A stretch of DNA of 64,000 bases from an uncultured Pelagibacteraceae bacterium. GTDB lineage: Bacteria; Pseudomonadota; Alphaproteobacteria; Pelagibacterales; Pelagibacteraceae. Below the pieces are notes generated by a model. It saw nothing but the letters and a program-made list of their open reading frames with translations. It was not told where the DNA came from and ran no database searches. Positions 17,273 through 27,754 of the stretch are shown here, piece by piece. Positions within the stretch are counted from its first letter, which is position 1, and each line of letters begins with the position of its first letter. The position numbers were made by a program, and so were the translations under genes. The stretch is from the NCBI GenBank assembly GCA_902533075.1, contig CACAKN010000001.1, forward strand, positions 62,001 to 126,000. The letters run 5' to 3'.

Positions 17273-18226
17273 ATGGCAAACGCTACACCAACAAGACTAG
17301 GTCAAAACCTAGCAACAGGTGACGCTAACGCTCTCTTTCTTCGTATTTTTTCAGGAGAAGTATTATCTGCTTTTGGTAGAGAAAACCAAATGATGAATAT
17401 GACTACTGTAAGAAATATACAGCAAGGTAAAAGCGCAAGTTTTCCAGTCACTGGAAAAATCACTGCTGATTACCACACTGCAGGAAACGAGATAACAGGG
17501 TCAACTGTTAAACAAACCGAGAAGTTAATTAACATAGATGATATGTTGATTTCTTCAACTTTCGTTGCAGAAGTAGACGAACTTAAAAATCATTTTGACG
17601 TGAGAAGTATATTCTCAAACGAAATGGGTCGTGCTTTAGCAAAAAAAGTAGACAAACACTTACTTCAGTTAATTGTAAAAGCTAGTAGAGCAACTGCAAA
17701 TATCAGTGGCGATACTGGTGCAGGAACTGAAATTGTTGACGCTGACGCTGATACAAATATGACTTCATTAATTGAAAGCGTATTTGAAGGTATTCAGAAG
17801 TTAGACGAAAACGATGTTCCTTCAACTGAAAGATATATGGTTGTGACACCAGATATTTATTACAAACTTGCAAATGTCGATAAACTTGTTTCAAGAGATT
17901 TCTCAGCGAACAATGGTGACTTTGGTAAAGGTTCTGTAGTAGCTATCGGTGGAGTACCAGTAATTAAGTCAAATACTGCAGTTGACGCTTATGTCAACTC
18001 AGCTACTGACAGTGCTACTGGACAAAACAACGATTACTTAGTGAACGCTTCAGACGTTGTTGCGACTATCTTCCAAAGAGGTGCAATAGGAACTGTAAAG
18101 AGAAAAGACTTAACTCTTGAAAGTACTTATGACCCAAGAAGAATGGGAACATTAATGACTGCAAGAATGATGGTTGGACATAACATTCTAAGACCAGAAT
18201 GTGCAGTTTCAATCAATAAATCATAA
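17273..18226 (+). CDS. major capsid protein (T7 gp10-like)
   Basis: FLRIFSGEVLSAFGRENQMMNMTTVRNIQQGKSASFPVTGK; IDDMLISSTFVAEVDELKNHFDVRS. Confidence 0.95.
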   Translation: MANATPTRLGQNLATGDANALFLRIFSGEVLSAFGRENQMMNMTTVRNIQQGKSASFPVTGKITADYHTAGNEITGSTVKQTEKLINIDDMLISSTFVAEVDELKNHFDVRSIFSNEMGRALAKKVDKHLLQLIVKASRATANISGDTGAGTEIVDADADTNMTSLIESVFEGIQKLDENDVPSTERYMVVTPDIYYKLANVDKLVSRDFSANNGDFGKGSVVAIGGVPVIKSNTAVDAYVNSATDSATGQNNDYLVNASDVVATIFQRGAIGTVKRKDLTLESTYDPRRMGTLMTARMMVGHNILRPECAVSINKS

Positions 18227-18236
18227 TAATAAATAA

Positions 18237-18264
18237 CTACTGGCGTGGGAGACTACGCCAGTGG
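18237..18264 (+). terminator. hairpin downstream of major capsid gene
   Basis: CTACTGGCGT-GGGAGACT-ACGCCAGTGG, 8 Watson-Crick bp plus GU/GC extension. Confidence 0.65.
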
Positions 18265-18281
18265 TCTTATAGGAGATAATT

Positions 18282-18359
18282 ATGCCGTGTTGGTTTTGTA
18301 AATTTAGAAGATGGATAGGTAAAAAAATTGACGATTGGTTTGATAGTTTTTTACCGTAA
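18282..18359 (+). CDS. 25-aa microprotein
   Basis: MPCWFCKFRRWIGKKIDDWFDSFLP with AGGAG RBS; TAATG overlap with gp11-like gene; not in track. Confidence 0.55.
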   Translation: MPCWFCKFRRWIGKKIDDWFDSFLP

Positions 18360-18964
18360 TGACAACAACAACTCGTGGCACTGAACTTGAAAGTGTCAAT
18401 GTAATTCTTAGTACAATTGGGGAAAGTCCATTAAACAGTTTAAGTGGGTCTTTACCAGTAGACGGAACAGTCGCTAAAAATGTTTTATCAGAAATTTCAA
18501 GAGAAGTTCAATCTGCAGGTTGGCACTTCAACACTCATTATAAAAGTACTCTAACAAGAGATACTAATAACAAAATTCCAGTTGCAACTAATGTAGTTAG
18601 AGTAGACTTAGACCCAAATTTAATTTCTAGACGTGACTATGATTTAGTTCAACGTGATGGCTTTCTTTATAATCTTGCAAAGAATACAGATATATTCGAT
18701 AGAGATTTTGAAGATGTAGTTCAAGTTTATTTATTACCTTTTAATGAAATACCTGAACAAGCTAAAAGATATATTACAATAAGAAGTGCTAGAGTTTTCC
18801 ACGATAGAACTTTAGGCGCAAATACTTTACACAAATTTTCACAAGAAGATGAAAGACAAGCGTTATCTATTTTGAGAAGCGCAGAAGCAAATACTGGTGA
18901 CTATTCGATATTTGATACACCAGAACAAACTTACACAATTTCAAGAAGTAATAGGATTTACTAA
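18359..18964 (+). CDS. tail tubular protein A (T7 gp11-like)
   Basis: ELESVNVILSTIGESPLNSLSG; position after capsid. Confidence 0.9.
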   Translation: MTTTTRGTELESVNVILSTIGESPLNSLSGSLPVDGTVAKNVLSEISREVQSAGWHFNTHYKSTLTRDTNNKIPVATNVVRVDLDPNLISRRDYDLVQRDGFLYNLAKNTDIFDRDFEDVVQVYLLPFNEIPEQAKRYITIRSARVFHDRTLGANTLHKFSQEDERQALSILRSAEANTGDYSIFDTPEQTYTISRSNRIY

Positions 18965-21321
18965 TGCCTTTAGTTTCTAGAACCATACCAAACTTGGTTC
19001 AAGGAGTAAGTCAACAACCAGAAGTATTAAGATTAAGTTCACAAGCTACAACTCAACTTAATGGTTTTTCTAGTGTTGTTGAAGGTCTCAAAAAAAGACC
19101 ACCAACAAATTATATCGCAAAACTATCATCATCAACTTTTGGTAATGCTTTCTTGCATACCATCAATAGAGACGTAGCTGAAAGATATATTGTTGTAATA
19201 AAAAATGGTTCTATCGAAGCATACGAAACAGATGGAACTCAAAAGACTGTAGTAAATCAAACAGGCGCAACTGCATATTTAACTTCTTCAGACCCAAAGA
19301 ATGATTTTGTTTGTGTGACTGTTGCAGATTTTACTTTTGTATTAAATAAAAATATTCAATGCGAAATGGACACAACAACAAGTCCTGCAAAAGTAGAACA
19401 AGCAGTTTATTCGGTATTACAAGGCGTAGATAGCACACCATACTCAATTACAATTGATGGAACTACGACTACGTTTACTTCATCAAATACAGATACCAAA
19501 GCAATTCGAGACGGATTAAAGAGTGCAATCGGAAGTCCTTCAGGAATTACTTTAGCAAACATTGGAGACAGTAGTTTTTCAATAACTAAATCCTCAGGAA
19601 CTTTAGCTATATCAGCTTCTGATGGTTTTGGTGATGACGCTTCACAAGTGGTAAAAGATAAAGTTCAAAACTTTTCTGATTTACCTCAACCTGCAATAAA
19701 CAATATGGTTGTTGAAGTGACAGGAGACGCTTCTAATAACTTTGATAATTATTATGTAAAATATGACGGAGATTTATGGGAAGAAACTGTTGCACCTTCA
19801 ACTGCTACAACAATTAAAAATACTAAGTTTCCTCATTTATTAATTAGGACTGCAGACGGTAATTTTAGATTTACTCAAATAGACGGAAGTTCCTATACTA
19901 TTTCAGCGACTTCTTATGATGTTCCTTCTTTAGGAACAAGAGTTTGTGGTGATTTAAGTTCTGCACCTGACCCAAGTTTTATAGGTAAAAAATTAAATGA
20001 CATTTTCTTTCATAGAAACAGACTAGGTTTGTTAGCTGATGAAAATGTTATTATGAGTAGAAGTGGAGAGTTCTTTGAGTTCTTTCCTGAAACAGTGACT
20101 TCTACTTTAGATACCGACCCAATTGATGTTGCAAGTACTCACACCAAAGTAAGTATATTAAGACACGCAGTATCTTTTGATGAAGAATTATTAATATTTA
20201 GTGACCAGTCTCAATTTATGGTGACTGGTGGTGCAACATTAACTGCAGGAAATATATCAATCAATGTCACGACTGAGTTCGAAGCAGACAGAAAAGTTAA
20301 ACCAGTTGGTTCAGGTTCTAATGTCTTCTTCACTTTTAATAAAGGAAACTTTACAGGGGTTAGAGAGTTTTTCGTTGCGTCTGATACAGATACGAAAAAA
20401 GCTGACGATATTACGGCTAATGTGCCTAAGTTTATTCCTGCTAATGTTTTTAAACTTGCTACTTCTACAACTGAAAATATCTTAATAGCTTTATCAGGTG
20501 ATGAAGACAATGCTTTATATGTATTTCAATATTACGTAGCACAAAACAAAAGACTTCAATCTGCGTGGCATAAATGGACTTATGGTACTTCTACTTCAGA
20601 TAAAATTTTAAATATTGATTTTATTGAGAATACTTTATTTATTGTAAACGAAAGAAGTGATGGAGTTTATTTAGAAACTATAGATGTTTCTCCTGCACTT
20701 ACAGATACAGGTGAAAGTTATCTTACTCATTTAGATAGAAAAATTAACAACACTCAAATTACAGAAAGCTATAACGCAGGAACAAACCAAACAACTATCA
20801 CGTTGCCATATGCAATAAATAATACAATGAAGGTAGTTGGTCGTTCTGGTGCTTCAAACAAAGCAGGACAAGAAATAGCTACAGTATCACAATCAGGAAC
20901 AAGTATTGTAGTAAGTGGAGATATAACTGCACAAAACTTTTTTATTGGTGAGCAATATGAATTTGAATTTCAATTTTCACAACAATTCTTACAGGTAGCA
21001 GATAGCGTAGGAAGTAGAGTTTCAGTTAAAGAAGGAAGATTACAGATTAGAAACTGGTCTGTAAGTTTTAATGATACAGGATTTTTTACAACAGAAGTCA
21101 CACCAGTAGGACGTACTACCTCAAATTCTACATTTACAGGAACGGTAGTCGGTTCAGGACTAACAGGAACTGTAAATCTAGAAGATGGAGATTTTACTTT
21201 TGCAGTCCAATCTGAAAATGACAAATTAACAGTTAAAATAAAAAACAATAGTCACTTACCTAGCAACTTCATTAATGCAAGTTGGCAAGGTTTTTATGTC
21301 ACTGCAAGTCAAAGAATTTAA
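18964..21321 (+). CDS. tail tubular protein B (T7 gp12-like)
   Basis: RTIPNLVQGVSQQPEVLRLSSQ; FFHRNRLGLLADENVIMSRSGEFFEFFPET. Confidence 0.93.
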   Translation: MPLVSRTIPNLVQGVSQQPEVLRLSSQATTQLNGFSSVVEGLKKRPPTNYIAKLSSSTFGNAFLHTINRDVAERYIVVIKNGSIEAYETDGTQKTVVNQTGATAYLTSSDPKNDFVCVTVADFTFVLNKNIQCEMDTTTSPAKVEQAVYSVLQGVDSTPYSITIDGTTTTFTSSNTDTKAIRDGLKSAIGSPSGITLANIGDSSFSITKSSGTLAISASDGFGDDASQVVKDKVQNFSDLPQPAINNMVVEVTGDASNNFDNYYVKYDGDLWEETVAPSTATTIKNTKFPHLLIRTADGNFRFTQIDGSSYTISATSYDVPSLGTRVCGDLSSAPDPSFIGKKLNDIFFHRNRLGLLADENVIMSRSGEFFEFFPETVTSTLDTDPIDVASTHTKVSILRHAVSFDEELLIFSDQSQFMVTGGATLTAGNISINVTTEFEADRKVKPVGSGSNVFFTFNKGNFTGVREFFVASDTDTKKADDITANVPKFIPANVFKLATSTTENILIALSGDEDNALYVFQYYVAQNKRLQSAWHKWTYGTSTSDKILNIDFIENTLFIVNERSDGVYLETIDVSPALTDTGESYLTHLDRKINNTQITESYNAGTNQTTITLPYAINNTMKVVGRSGASNKAGQEIATVSQSGTSIVVSGDITAQNFFIGEQYEFEFQFSQQFLQVADSVGSRVSVKEGRLQIRNWSVSFNDTGFFTTEVTPVGRTTSNSTFTGTVVGSGLTGTVNLEDGDFTFAVQSENDKLTVKIKNNSHLPSNFINASWQGFYVTASQRI

Positions 21322-21778
21322 TGGTTTTCGTTTATCTACTCACGAAGATTGTCATTACTTAAAAGACAAACTTCGATATGCAGATATTCAAGAAATATTA
21401 GCTAATTCAGGTTCAACACCATACAATGTTTTACTAAAAGGGTATGTTGCTTCTGAAGTATGTTTCACAATTGTAGACACTGAAAATATACCAGTAGGTA
21501 TGTTTGGAGTATCTAAAGAAGGTGCTATCTGGTTATTAGCTTCAGACGAAATCTATCGCATAAGATTTAGTTTCTTACGAGAAAGTAGAAAAGTGATAGA
21601 TTTTTTAAATCAAAAGTATCCAACATTATGGAACTACGTAGATTGTAGAAACGAACTACATATACGTTGGCTCAAATGGTGTGGATTTAAATTTTTACGA
21701 AAAATTAACTACGGAGTTTTACAACTACCATTTTATGAGTTTATTAAAATATGTGTGAACCAACAACGGCACTCTTAA
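21299..21778 (+). CDS. internal virion protein A-like (T7 gp13-like, acetyltransferase-fold)
   Basis: Position between gp12- and gp14-like genes; FTIVDTENIPVGMFGVSKEGAIWLLASDEI; start uncertain (track 21275). Confidence 0.65.
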   Translation, partial: SLQVKEFNGFRLSTHEDCHYLKDKLRYADIQEILANSGSTPYNVLLKGYVASEVCFTIVDTENIPVGMFGVSKEGAIWLLASDEIYRIRFSFLRESRKVIDFLNQKYPTLWNYVDCRNELHIRWLKWCGFKFLRKINYGVLQLPFYEFIKICVNQQRHS

Positions 21779-22326
21779 TTGCTAGTGCAGGGTCGTCTTT
21801 CTTACAATACCAACAGGCGAAAGAAGCTCAAAAGGCACGTTTCGTTGCGCAGAAAAGACAGAATGATATTGCTAAAGCAAATGCAATAAGAAGATATGCA
21901 ACAGAACAATTAAAGATAAGACAAGCAGTTGCAAAAAGTTCTGAAAAAGGTTTTCAAGCAGACATTCGTTCTAAAGTAGCTAGAGCAAAATTCATAGCAG
22001 GTTCTGAAGGTTTAGCTTTATCAGGTTCACAAGAAAGATTAATGGGTGATTATTATAGAGTTCAAGGAAACTATAATAGTTCATTACAAAGAAACTTAGG
22101 AATTAATATTGCTCAATTTGAAAGAAACTTAGAAGCCATACAGTTTGGACAAGAAGCACAATCAACTTATTTACAACCACCTAATCCTGCATTGTTATTT
22201 GCTTCGTCTGCATTGAATGTTGCAAACACTTATTACAGTTTAGAATTTCAAAAAGAGAACGCAGGTCTAATGACCAACAAACAGAAGAACGCACAAACTA
22301 ATTCTGTATCAGGAGTTTGGACATAA
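21751..22326 (+). CDS. internal virion protein B (T7 gp14-like)
   Basis: Synteny; alanine/glutamine-rich helical protein. Confidence 0.7.
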   Translation: MCEPTTALLIASAGSSFLQYQQAKEAQKARFVAQKRQNDIAKANAIRRYATEQLKIRQAVAKSSEKGFQADIRSKVARAKFIAGSEGLALSGSQERLMGDYYRVQGNYNSSLQRNLGINIAQFERNLEAIQFGQEAQSTYLQPPNPALLFASSALNVANTYYSLEFQKENAGLMTNKQKNAQTNSVSGVWT

Positions 22327-23987
22327 TGGCTAAGAGAAGAATAAAACCAGAATTAAATCTGCAACCAGAATTACCACAAGTATTATCTGAAGACTTTAAT
22401 TTATTTTATAAACCAGACGCAGAACCTGAAATTGCAGGACTTAAAGAATTTACTGCTTCATTAGATAATTTTATATCTGACGCAGGAACTAAAATAGTTT
22501 TATCTAAAGAACTAAAACAAAAAGAAGTTAATTCTGCACAAGCAGAAAAAGACTTTATAGAAAATAAAAATAAATTTAGAGACGCAGTTAAGAATGGAAC
22601 AATAGATAAAACTGCCAATCCTTACTATATAGAAAAATATAAAGAATTAAGTCTAAATGAATTTGCTGATAATTTTATAGATAAATTAGGTAAAGCATAT
22701 AAAGATAAAAATGTAGCTAAAGACACAAGAGACGGTGCATTTAATCAATTCTATAAATCAGAATTAGATAAATTTATTAAAGAAAATGATTTAGGTTTCT
22801 TTTCACCATTAGAATTAGAAAAAGGTTTTTTCAAAGAAACTACTTCTTATAGAAATATATTAGAAAATACTCATAGAAATTCTCAACTACAAGAATTTGA
22901 AAAAGACTTTAATAATAAGGTAGACAATAGAATTTATGGTATATTTGAGAAATTCAAAGATTTTGACCAATCACCATTAGGAGAGTTTGATGATGGTGTT
23001 GATAAGTATTCATTTTTAGCAAGTAAAATACAAAAAGAAGTCACTGAATTATTAGGAGTTGGTTATGACGCTTCAGATATAACTGACAGAATACTTGAAG
23101 GTATTGAGACATATGTCACTACAACTACAGACTTTGAGTATGCAAAAGAGATTATAGAAAACTTACCAGACTTTATTCAAGGTGGAACTGATACCATTGC
23201 AAACATTGGTAAAGTAAAAAAGAAAAAAGAAGAACTTACAAAATTATTATTAGATAACGAAGAAGCTACTTTAAATAACGAAATTAAAATTAGAGAAGTA
23301 AAAGATAAAAAAGAATTTCTACAAACTTATGACTTCTTATCTAACCAAGATGATGAGTTTAATATTATAGAATATAGAAACGATAGTTCTAGAACGAATA
23401 CAGAAATAAAAGCTATTGATACTTTTATTAATGACCAGAAGTTTGATGGCGGAAATAGTGATAGTTCTATAATTATGGTTGAGATTGGTAAACTCTTAGA
23501 AGAAGGTAAATTTGATGAAGCTGAAGAGTTTGCTAGACAAAATTATTATAAAGGAAATATTAGAAAGTCTACATTCACAACAATAATTACTTCTGACATT
23601 CCTAACTATAGAAACTTTAAAGACAAACCTGTATTTGGAAATATTGAATTTACAGAAACTATAAAAGGTTTAGACGCACTTGTAGCCAGTAGTTCTAACT
23701 ACGGAGATAAACTTCAAGCAGGACAAGCAAAGACTTATATCAATACAAGAATGTTAAGATGGTATAAAGAAAATGTTGCAAAGTATACGGTTGATGGTCA
23801 ATTTCAATCAGAAGCATTTGAAACAGCTTTTATAAATCATTTTAGAAACATAATTGAAGTAATGAAGACTGCTAAGAAACCTGATGGTGACTTTGTATTT
23901 AAAGCATTACAATTTAATGAGACCCAATCTAGTGGTGCAGTATTTAACAATTTAGATGAAACCTTAAAGAAGATGAGTGATAAGTAA
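22326..23987 (+). CDS. internal virion protein C (T7 gp15-like)
   Basis: Synteny; MAKRRIKPELNLQPELPQVL. Confidence 0.7.
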   Translation: MAKRRIKPELNLQPELPQVLSEDFNLFYKPDAEPEIAGLKEFTASLDNFISDAGTKIVLSKELKQKEVNSAQAEKDFIENKNKFRDAVKNGTIDKTANPYYIEKYKELSLNEFADNFIDKLGKAYKDKNVAKDTRDGAFNQFYKSELDKFIKENDLGFFSPLELEKGFFKETTSYRNILENTHRNSQLQEFEKDFNNKVDNRIYGIFEKFKDFDQSPLGEFDDGVDKYSFLASKIQKEVTELLGVGYDASDITDRILEGIETYVTTTTDFEYAKEIIENLPDFIQGGTDTIANIGKVKKKKEELTKLLLDNEEATLNNEIKIREVKDKKEFLQTYDFLSNQDDEFNIIEYRNDSSRTNTEIKAIDTFINDQKFDGGNSDSSIIMVEIGKLLEEGKFDEAEEFARQNYYKGNIRKSTFTTIITSDIPNYRNFKDKPVFGNIEFTETIKGLDALVASSSNYGDKLQAGQAKTYINTRMLRWYKENVAKYTVDGQFQSEAFETAFINHFRNIIEVMKTAKKPDGDFVFKALQFNETQSSGAVFNNLDETLKKMSDK

Positions 23988-26900
23988 TGGCAATAATTAG
24001 AAAAGCACCTAATGGTGAACTTGTTTCATTTCCTGACGGAACTACAGAAGCACAAATTCAAGAAACATTTAATTCAGAACAATACCAATCAGCTAAGACT
24101 ATAGATAAACCTACAGAAGGTGGAGTATTATCTGACTTACCACCTGCATTAAAAAACAACTGGGCGTTTGATACTTTTGCAGTTGCACCTTATGAAGCGT
24201 CAAGAAAAGCAATAAATAGTGCAGTAGGTCTAGTAGAAGATTTAGGTGACACTTTAGGAGACAAGACTACTCTTGGTGGCTTTAGATATGGTAAAGACGC
24301 TAATAATGGATTGATTGAATACATTCCATATAAACAAGCAGTACAAGAAGCAGATAAAGTTCCAACATACGGAATACTTGCACCAATAACAGGCGCTATA
24401 GGTGTCAATGACGCTTTTAATATAAGAGGTTTCTTTTACGACCCAACTAATCCTGACAACGATGACCATACAACAAGTATGTCTGGTAATTTTGTTGAAG
24501 GTATTGGTCAGTTTGTTATCGGATTTAAAGGTGCAGATAAATTATTTAAAATAGCAAAAGCACCAGTAGCTAAATCAACTCTAGGTGCATTTGGTCAAGC
24601 GTCTGCAAAAGGTGCTTTAGCTGACTTTACAGTATTCGATGAAAATTCAGGAAGAATGACAGATTTACTTGCTGAATATGCACCAGAAACAGTTGATAGT
24701 TATTTTGGATATTTAAAGTCTGATGTAAATGACGAATGGTGGGAAGCAAGATTTAAGAACACAATAGAAGGTCTAGGTTTAGGTTCAATAGCAGAAGCAC
24801 TATTTAGAGGTGTTAGATTTGGTAAAGCTATTAGAGATAGAAAAATAGATACTAAAACTGCAAAAGAAGACCAAGCATATTTAGAAAAGACTAATAATGT
24901 TTTTGATGAAGTAGGCGAAAGATTAAATGAAGCGCAGACTATTAGTCAAAAGATGGATATTCTTAATACGGCTTTAGATGAAGCGTTTCCAAAGAAATTC
25001 AAAACAAAACAATTAAATCAGTCTCAAAGAATTAAAATTATAAATGATACTGTTAAATCAGGATTAAAAAATAATTTTGAAAGATGGAATAAAGGTGAAC
25101 TTACTTCAGAAGAAGCATTTAATATTCCTGAAGGATTTATTAATCTAGATACTTTCAAAGCACAAAGAAATCCTAAGACAGGTAAAGTAGAGGGTGGATT
25201 AACAATAGAAGGAGTAAGAACTTTTAAATCTTTCTATGACGCTATTACTGCTACTAATATAAAATTAAGTAAGAGAATGACTGATGAAGCAGTCAAAAGA
25301 AAAGCCATTAATGATTATGGTGGTGATGTAAGCCAAATATTTCAAGATTTTGCTAAGTTTGCAGACAATGTTGATAATACAAACTCATTAATATTTGCAC
25401 ACGAAGTTGCTTATACTTCATTACTAAACGCATTTCCAAAATTCATAAGACAGTACAAAAAAGGAAGCCGTTCTAAAGGTGATATGGAACTTATGATGTT
25501 TATGATTGAGAATATGACAATCAATGCAAAAAGAGTTCGTACTGCAACTGGTAGAAATTTAAGAATATTTAATTTAACTAAAGAAGAATTTTTACAAGCT
25601 AAATATGTAGAAGAAGAATTTATTAACGCAAGAAACGCATACAAAAATTTCGGTGGTGGACAAAAAGGTTTTGATATGTTTCTTGAAAGATTAGGTAGAG
25701 CAGACAATCCAACAGTAGGTAGACAAGTTCTTAACTTTGCTCTTAAAAACAGAATATGGAATGTGGCTAATGAAGTATGGATTAACGCATTGCTATCATC
25801 ACCAAAAACACAATTAGTTAATGCAGTATCTAATGGTGTAATAGGAATGATGAGACCATTAGAAGAAGCTATTGGAAGTAAAATATCAGAATTAATATCA
25901 TTTAATGACCTTGATAAAGCAAAAGCATTTAAATTAAATACAGAAGAAGCAATAGCAAGATATGCAGGTATGACAGAAAGTTTATCTGCTTCTTTAAAAT
26001 ATGCAGGTGTTGCTTTTAGAAATGGTGAATTAGTTTTACAATCAAAAGACGCAGGTGCTTCAAAGTTTGATACTTCTGTCACAAAAGAAGTTCCTGATTA
26101 TTTAGGTGGTGCTATTGTTAGAACACCATCAAGATTTTTAAATGCTACTGATGAATTTTTTAAACAGATTAACTATAGAGGTAAACTTAAAGCACAAGCA
26201 GTTAGAGAAGCTAAAAAATTAGGTTTAACTAAAAAGACAGATATTAAAAAATACGTAGATGAATATATCAAACAAGGATATGACGAAACTGGATTAAGAG
26301 GAGTAAATGAAGAAGCATTAAGATATGCTGAAGAAAATACATTTACTAATGAATTAGTTGGATTTACAGATAAGTTTGCAGATTTAGTAAACTCTCAACC
26401 TTATTTAAAACAATTCTTTCCTTTCGTTAAAACACCTACAAACATTGCAAAAGCAATAGCAGACAGGTCTCCTTTGGCTTTAGCTTATAGAATGGGAGAT
26501 ATACTTGGTAGAAGTGGTGACCCAGTAGCCATTGCAAAAGCAAGAGGTCAATTAGCAGTTGGAAGTATTATTCTAAGTGTAGCTTACATACTTGCACAAC
26601 AAGGCAAACTACAAGGTAGAACTGGTACGGTAGGAGAAAAGAATTTAGATATTTATAAAGACGCTGAAATTATCAGAATGAAAAAATCTGATTTAGGTTT
26701 CAAACCTTATTCATATGTCTTTGATGATGGAAGACAATTACCATTCGGACAACTAGACCCATACGGTGCATTACTAGGAATAATGGTAGACTTCGTCAGT
26801 GTCTATGACCAAATGACTGAAGAAGAAATTGAAAGATTTGGTGCAGATATGCAATTATTGATGTTGCAAAATGGGGGTAAAAATCCATTAGACTTCGGAC

Positions 26901-27745
26901 AGAAAGCACAAATATTTTTAGGTTCAGGTTATGAAGCAGTCAAAAGAAATATTTTTAGCAAAACTTATTTAAGAGGTTTAGCAGATTTAGTTGAAGCATT
27001 TAATACTGAAGATGAAAGAGCAATGCAAAGATACTTTTCTCAAAAGGTAGGAAGTTATGTTCCAAACATTATTTATAAATTTGTTAATGACCCATACTAT
27101 AGAGACGCTACAGGAGTTATTGAACAAGTTAAAAATAGGACAGGAATGGGAACACCTTCTTCTCCTAGATACAATGCACTAGGTGAAGCACACAAAGATA
27201 AAGATAGTGGAATAAAAAGATTTATTAAGAACGCTATTAATCCTTTAGCTACTACACAAAAGCGAAGCGATATTATTGCTGAAGAAATAGTTAGACTAGG
27301 AAAAGGATTACCAGTCTTACCTAAGTTTATGGATTTAGTTGAATATGCTAAATATAAAAAAGGTAAAGTTTCTGCATACGATAGAATGAACCAATTGGTT
27401 TCTACTATTACAATTAATGGAAAGACTTTACGTCAAGCATTAGAAGCAGAAATACAACTTGATAGTTATAAGAATAAATCAGACCCAATAACTATAGGTA
27501 AAGGTATTACTGATAATGGCAGTAAATACGAAAGATTAAGATTTATCCAAAATCAATACATACAAAAAGCAAAAGGTAAATTTGAATTGGAAAAGAAAGA
27601 TTACTTATTTGTAGATAATGAAAAGCTAACTTTGAAAAAAGCTATAGCCAACAATAAAGCAAATAGTGAAACAATCTCTAGAAATAGAGGAAACAATCAA
27701 AATATAAAATTAAAACCGATAATTACTTTCGGACAAAATCAATAG
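23987..27745 (+). CDS. internal virion protein D (T7 gp16-like core protein)
   Basis: 1252 aa, synteny; no lytic transglycosylase motif recognised. Confidence 0.75.
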   Translation: MAIIRKAPNGELVSFPDGTTEAQIQETFNSEQYQSAKTIDKPTEGGVLSDLPPALKNNWAFDTFAVAPYEASRKAINSAVGLVEDLGDTLGDKTTLGGFRYGKDANNGLIEYIPYKQAVQEADKVPTYGILAPITGAIGVNDAFNIRGFFYDPTNPDNDDHTTSMSGNFVEGIGQFVIGFKGADKLFKIAKAPVAKSTLGAFGQASAKGALADFTVFDENSGRMTDLLAEYAPETVDSYFGYLKSDVNDEWWEARFKNTIEGLGLGSIAEALFRGVRFGKAIRDRKIDTKTAKEDQAYLEKTNNVFDEVGERLNEAQTISQKMDILNTALDEAFPKKFKTKQLNQSQRIKIINDTVKSGLKNNFERWNKGELTSEEAFNIPEGFINLDTFKAQRNPKTGKVEGGLTIEGVRTFKSFYDAITATNIKLSKRMTDEAVKRKAINDYGGDVSQIFQDFAKFADNVDNTNSLIFAHEVAYTSLLNAFPKFIRQYKKGSRSKGDMELMMFMIENMTINAKRVRTATGRNLRIFNLTKEEFLQAKYVEEEFINARNAYKNFGGGQKGFDMFLERLGRADNPTVGRQVLNFALKNRIWNVANEVWINALLSSPKTQLVNAVSNGVIGMMRPLEEAIGSKISELISFNDLDKAKAFKLNTEEAIARYAGMTESLSASLKYAGVAFRNGELVLQSKDAGASKFDTSVTKEVPDYLGGAIVRTPSRFLNATDEFFKQINYRGKLKAQAVREAKKLGLTKKTDIKKYVDEYIKQGYDETGLRGVNEEALRYAEENTFTNELVGFTDKFADLVNSQPYLKQFFPFVKTPTNIAKAIADRSPLALAYRMGDILGRSGDPVAIAKARGQLAVGSIILSVAYILAQQGKLQGRTGTVGEKNLDIYKDAEIIRMKKSDLGFKPYSYVFDDGRQLPFGQLDPYGALLGIMVDFVSVYDQMTEEEIERFGADMQLLMLQNGGKNPLDFGQKAQIFLGSGYEAVKRNIFSKTYLRGLADLVEAFNTEDERAMQRYFSQKVGSYVPNIIYKFVNDPYYRDATGVIEQVKNRTGMGTPSSPRYNALGEAHKDKDSGIKRFIKNAINPLATTQKRSDIIAEEIVRLGKGLPVLPKFMDLVEYAKYKKGKVSAYDRMNQLVSTITINGKTLRQALEAEIQLDSYKNKSDPITIGKGITDNGSKYERLRFIQNQYIQKAKGKFELEKKDYLFVDNEKLTLKKAIANNKANSETISRNRGNNQNIKLKPIITFGQNQ

Positions 27746-27754
27746 GAATAATAT

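Noticed and set aside
25411-26082. 223-aa minus-strand ORF
   Set aside because: Shadow ORF antisense to the gp16-like gene; no recognisable domain.
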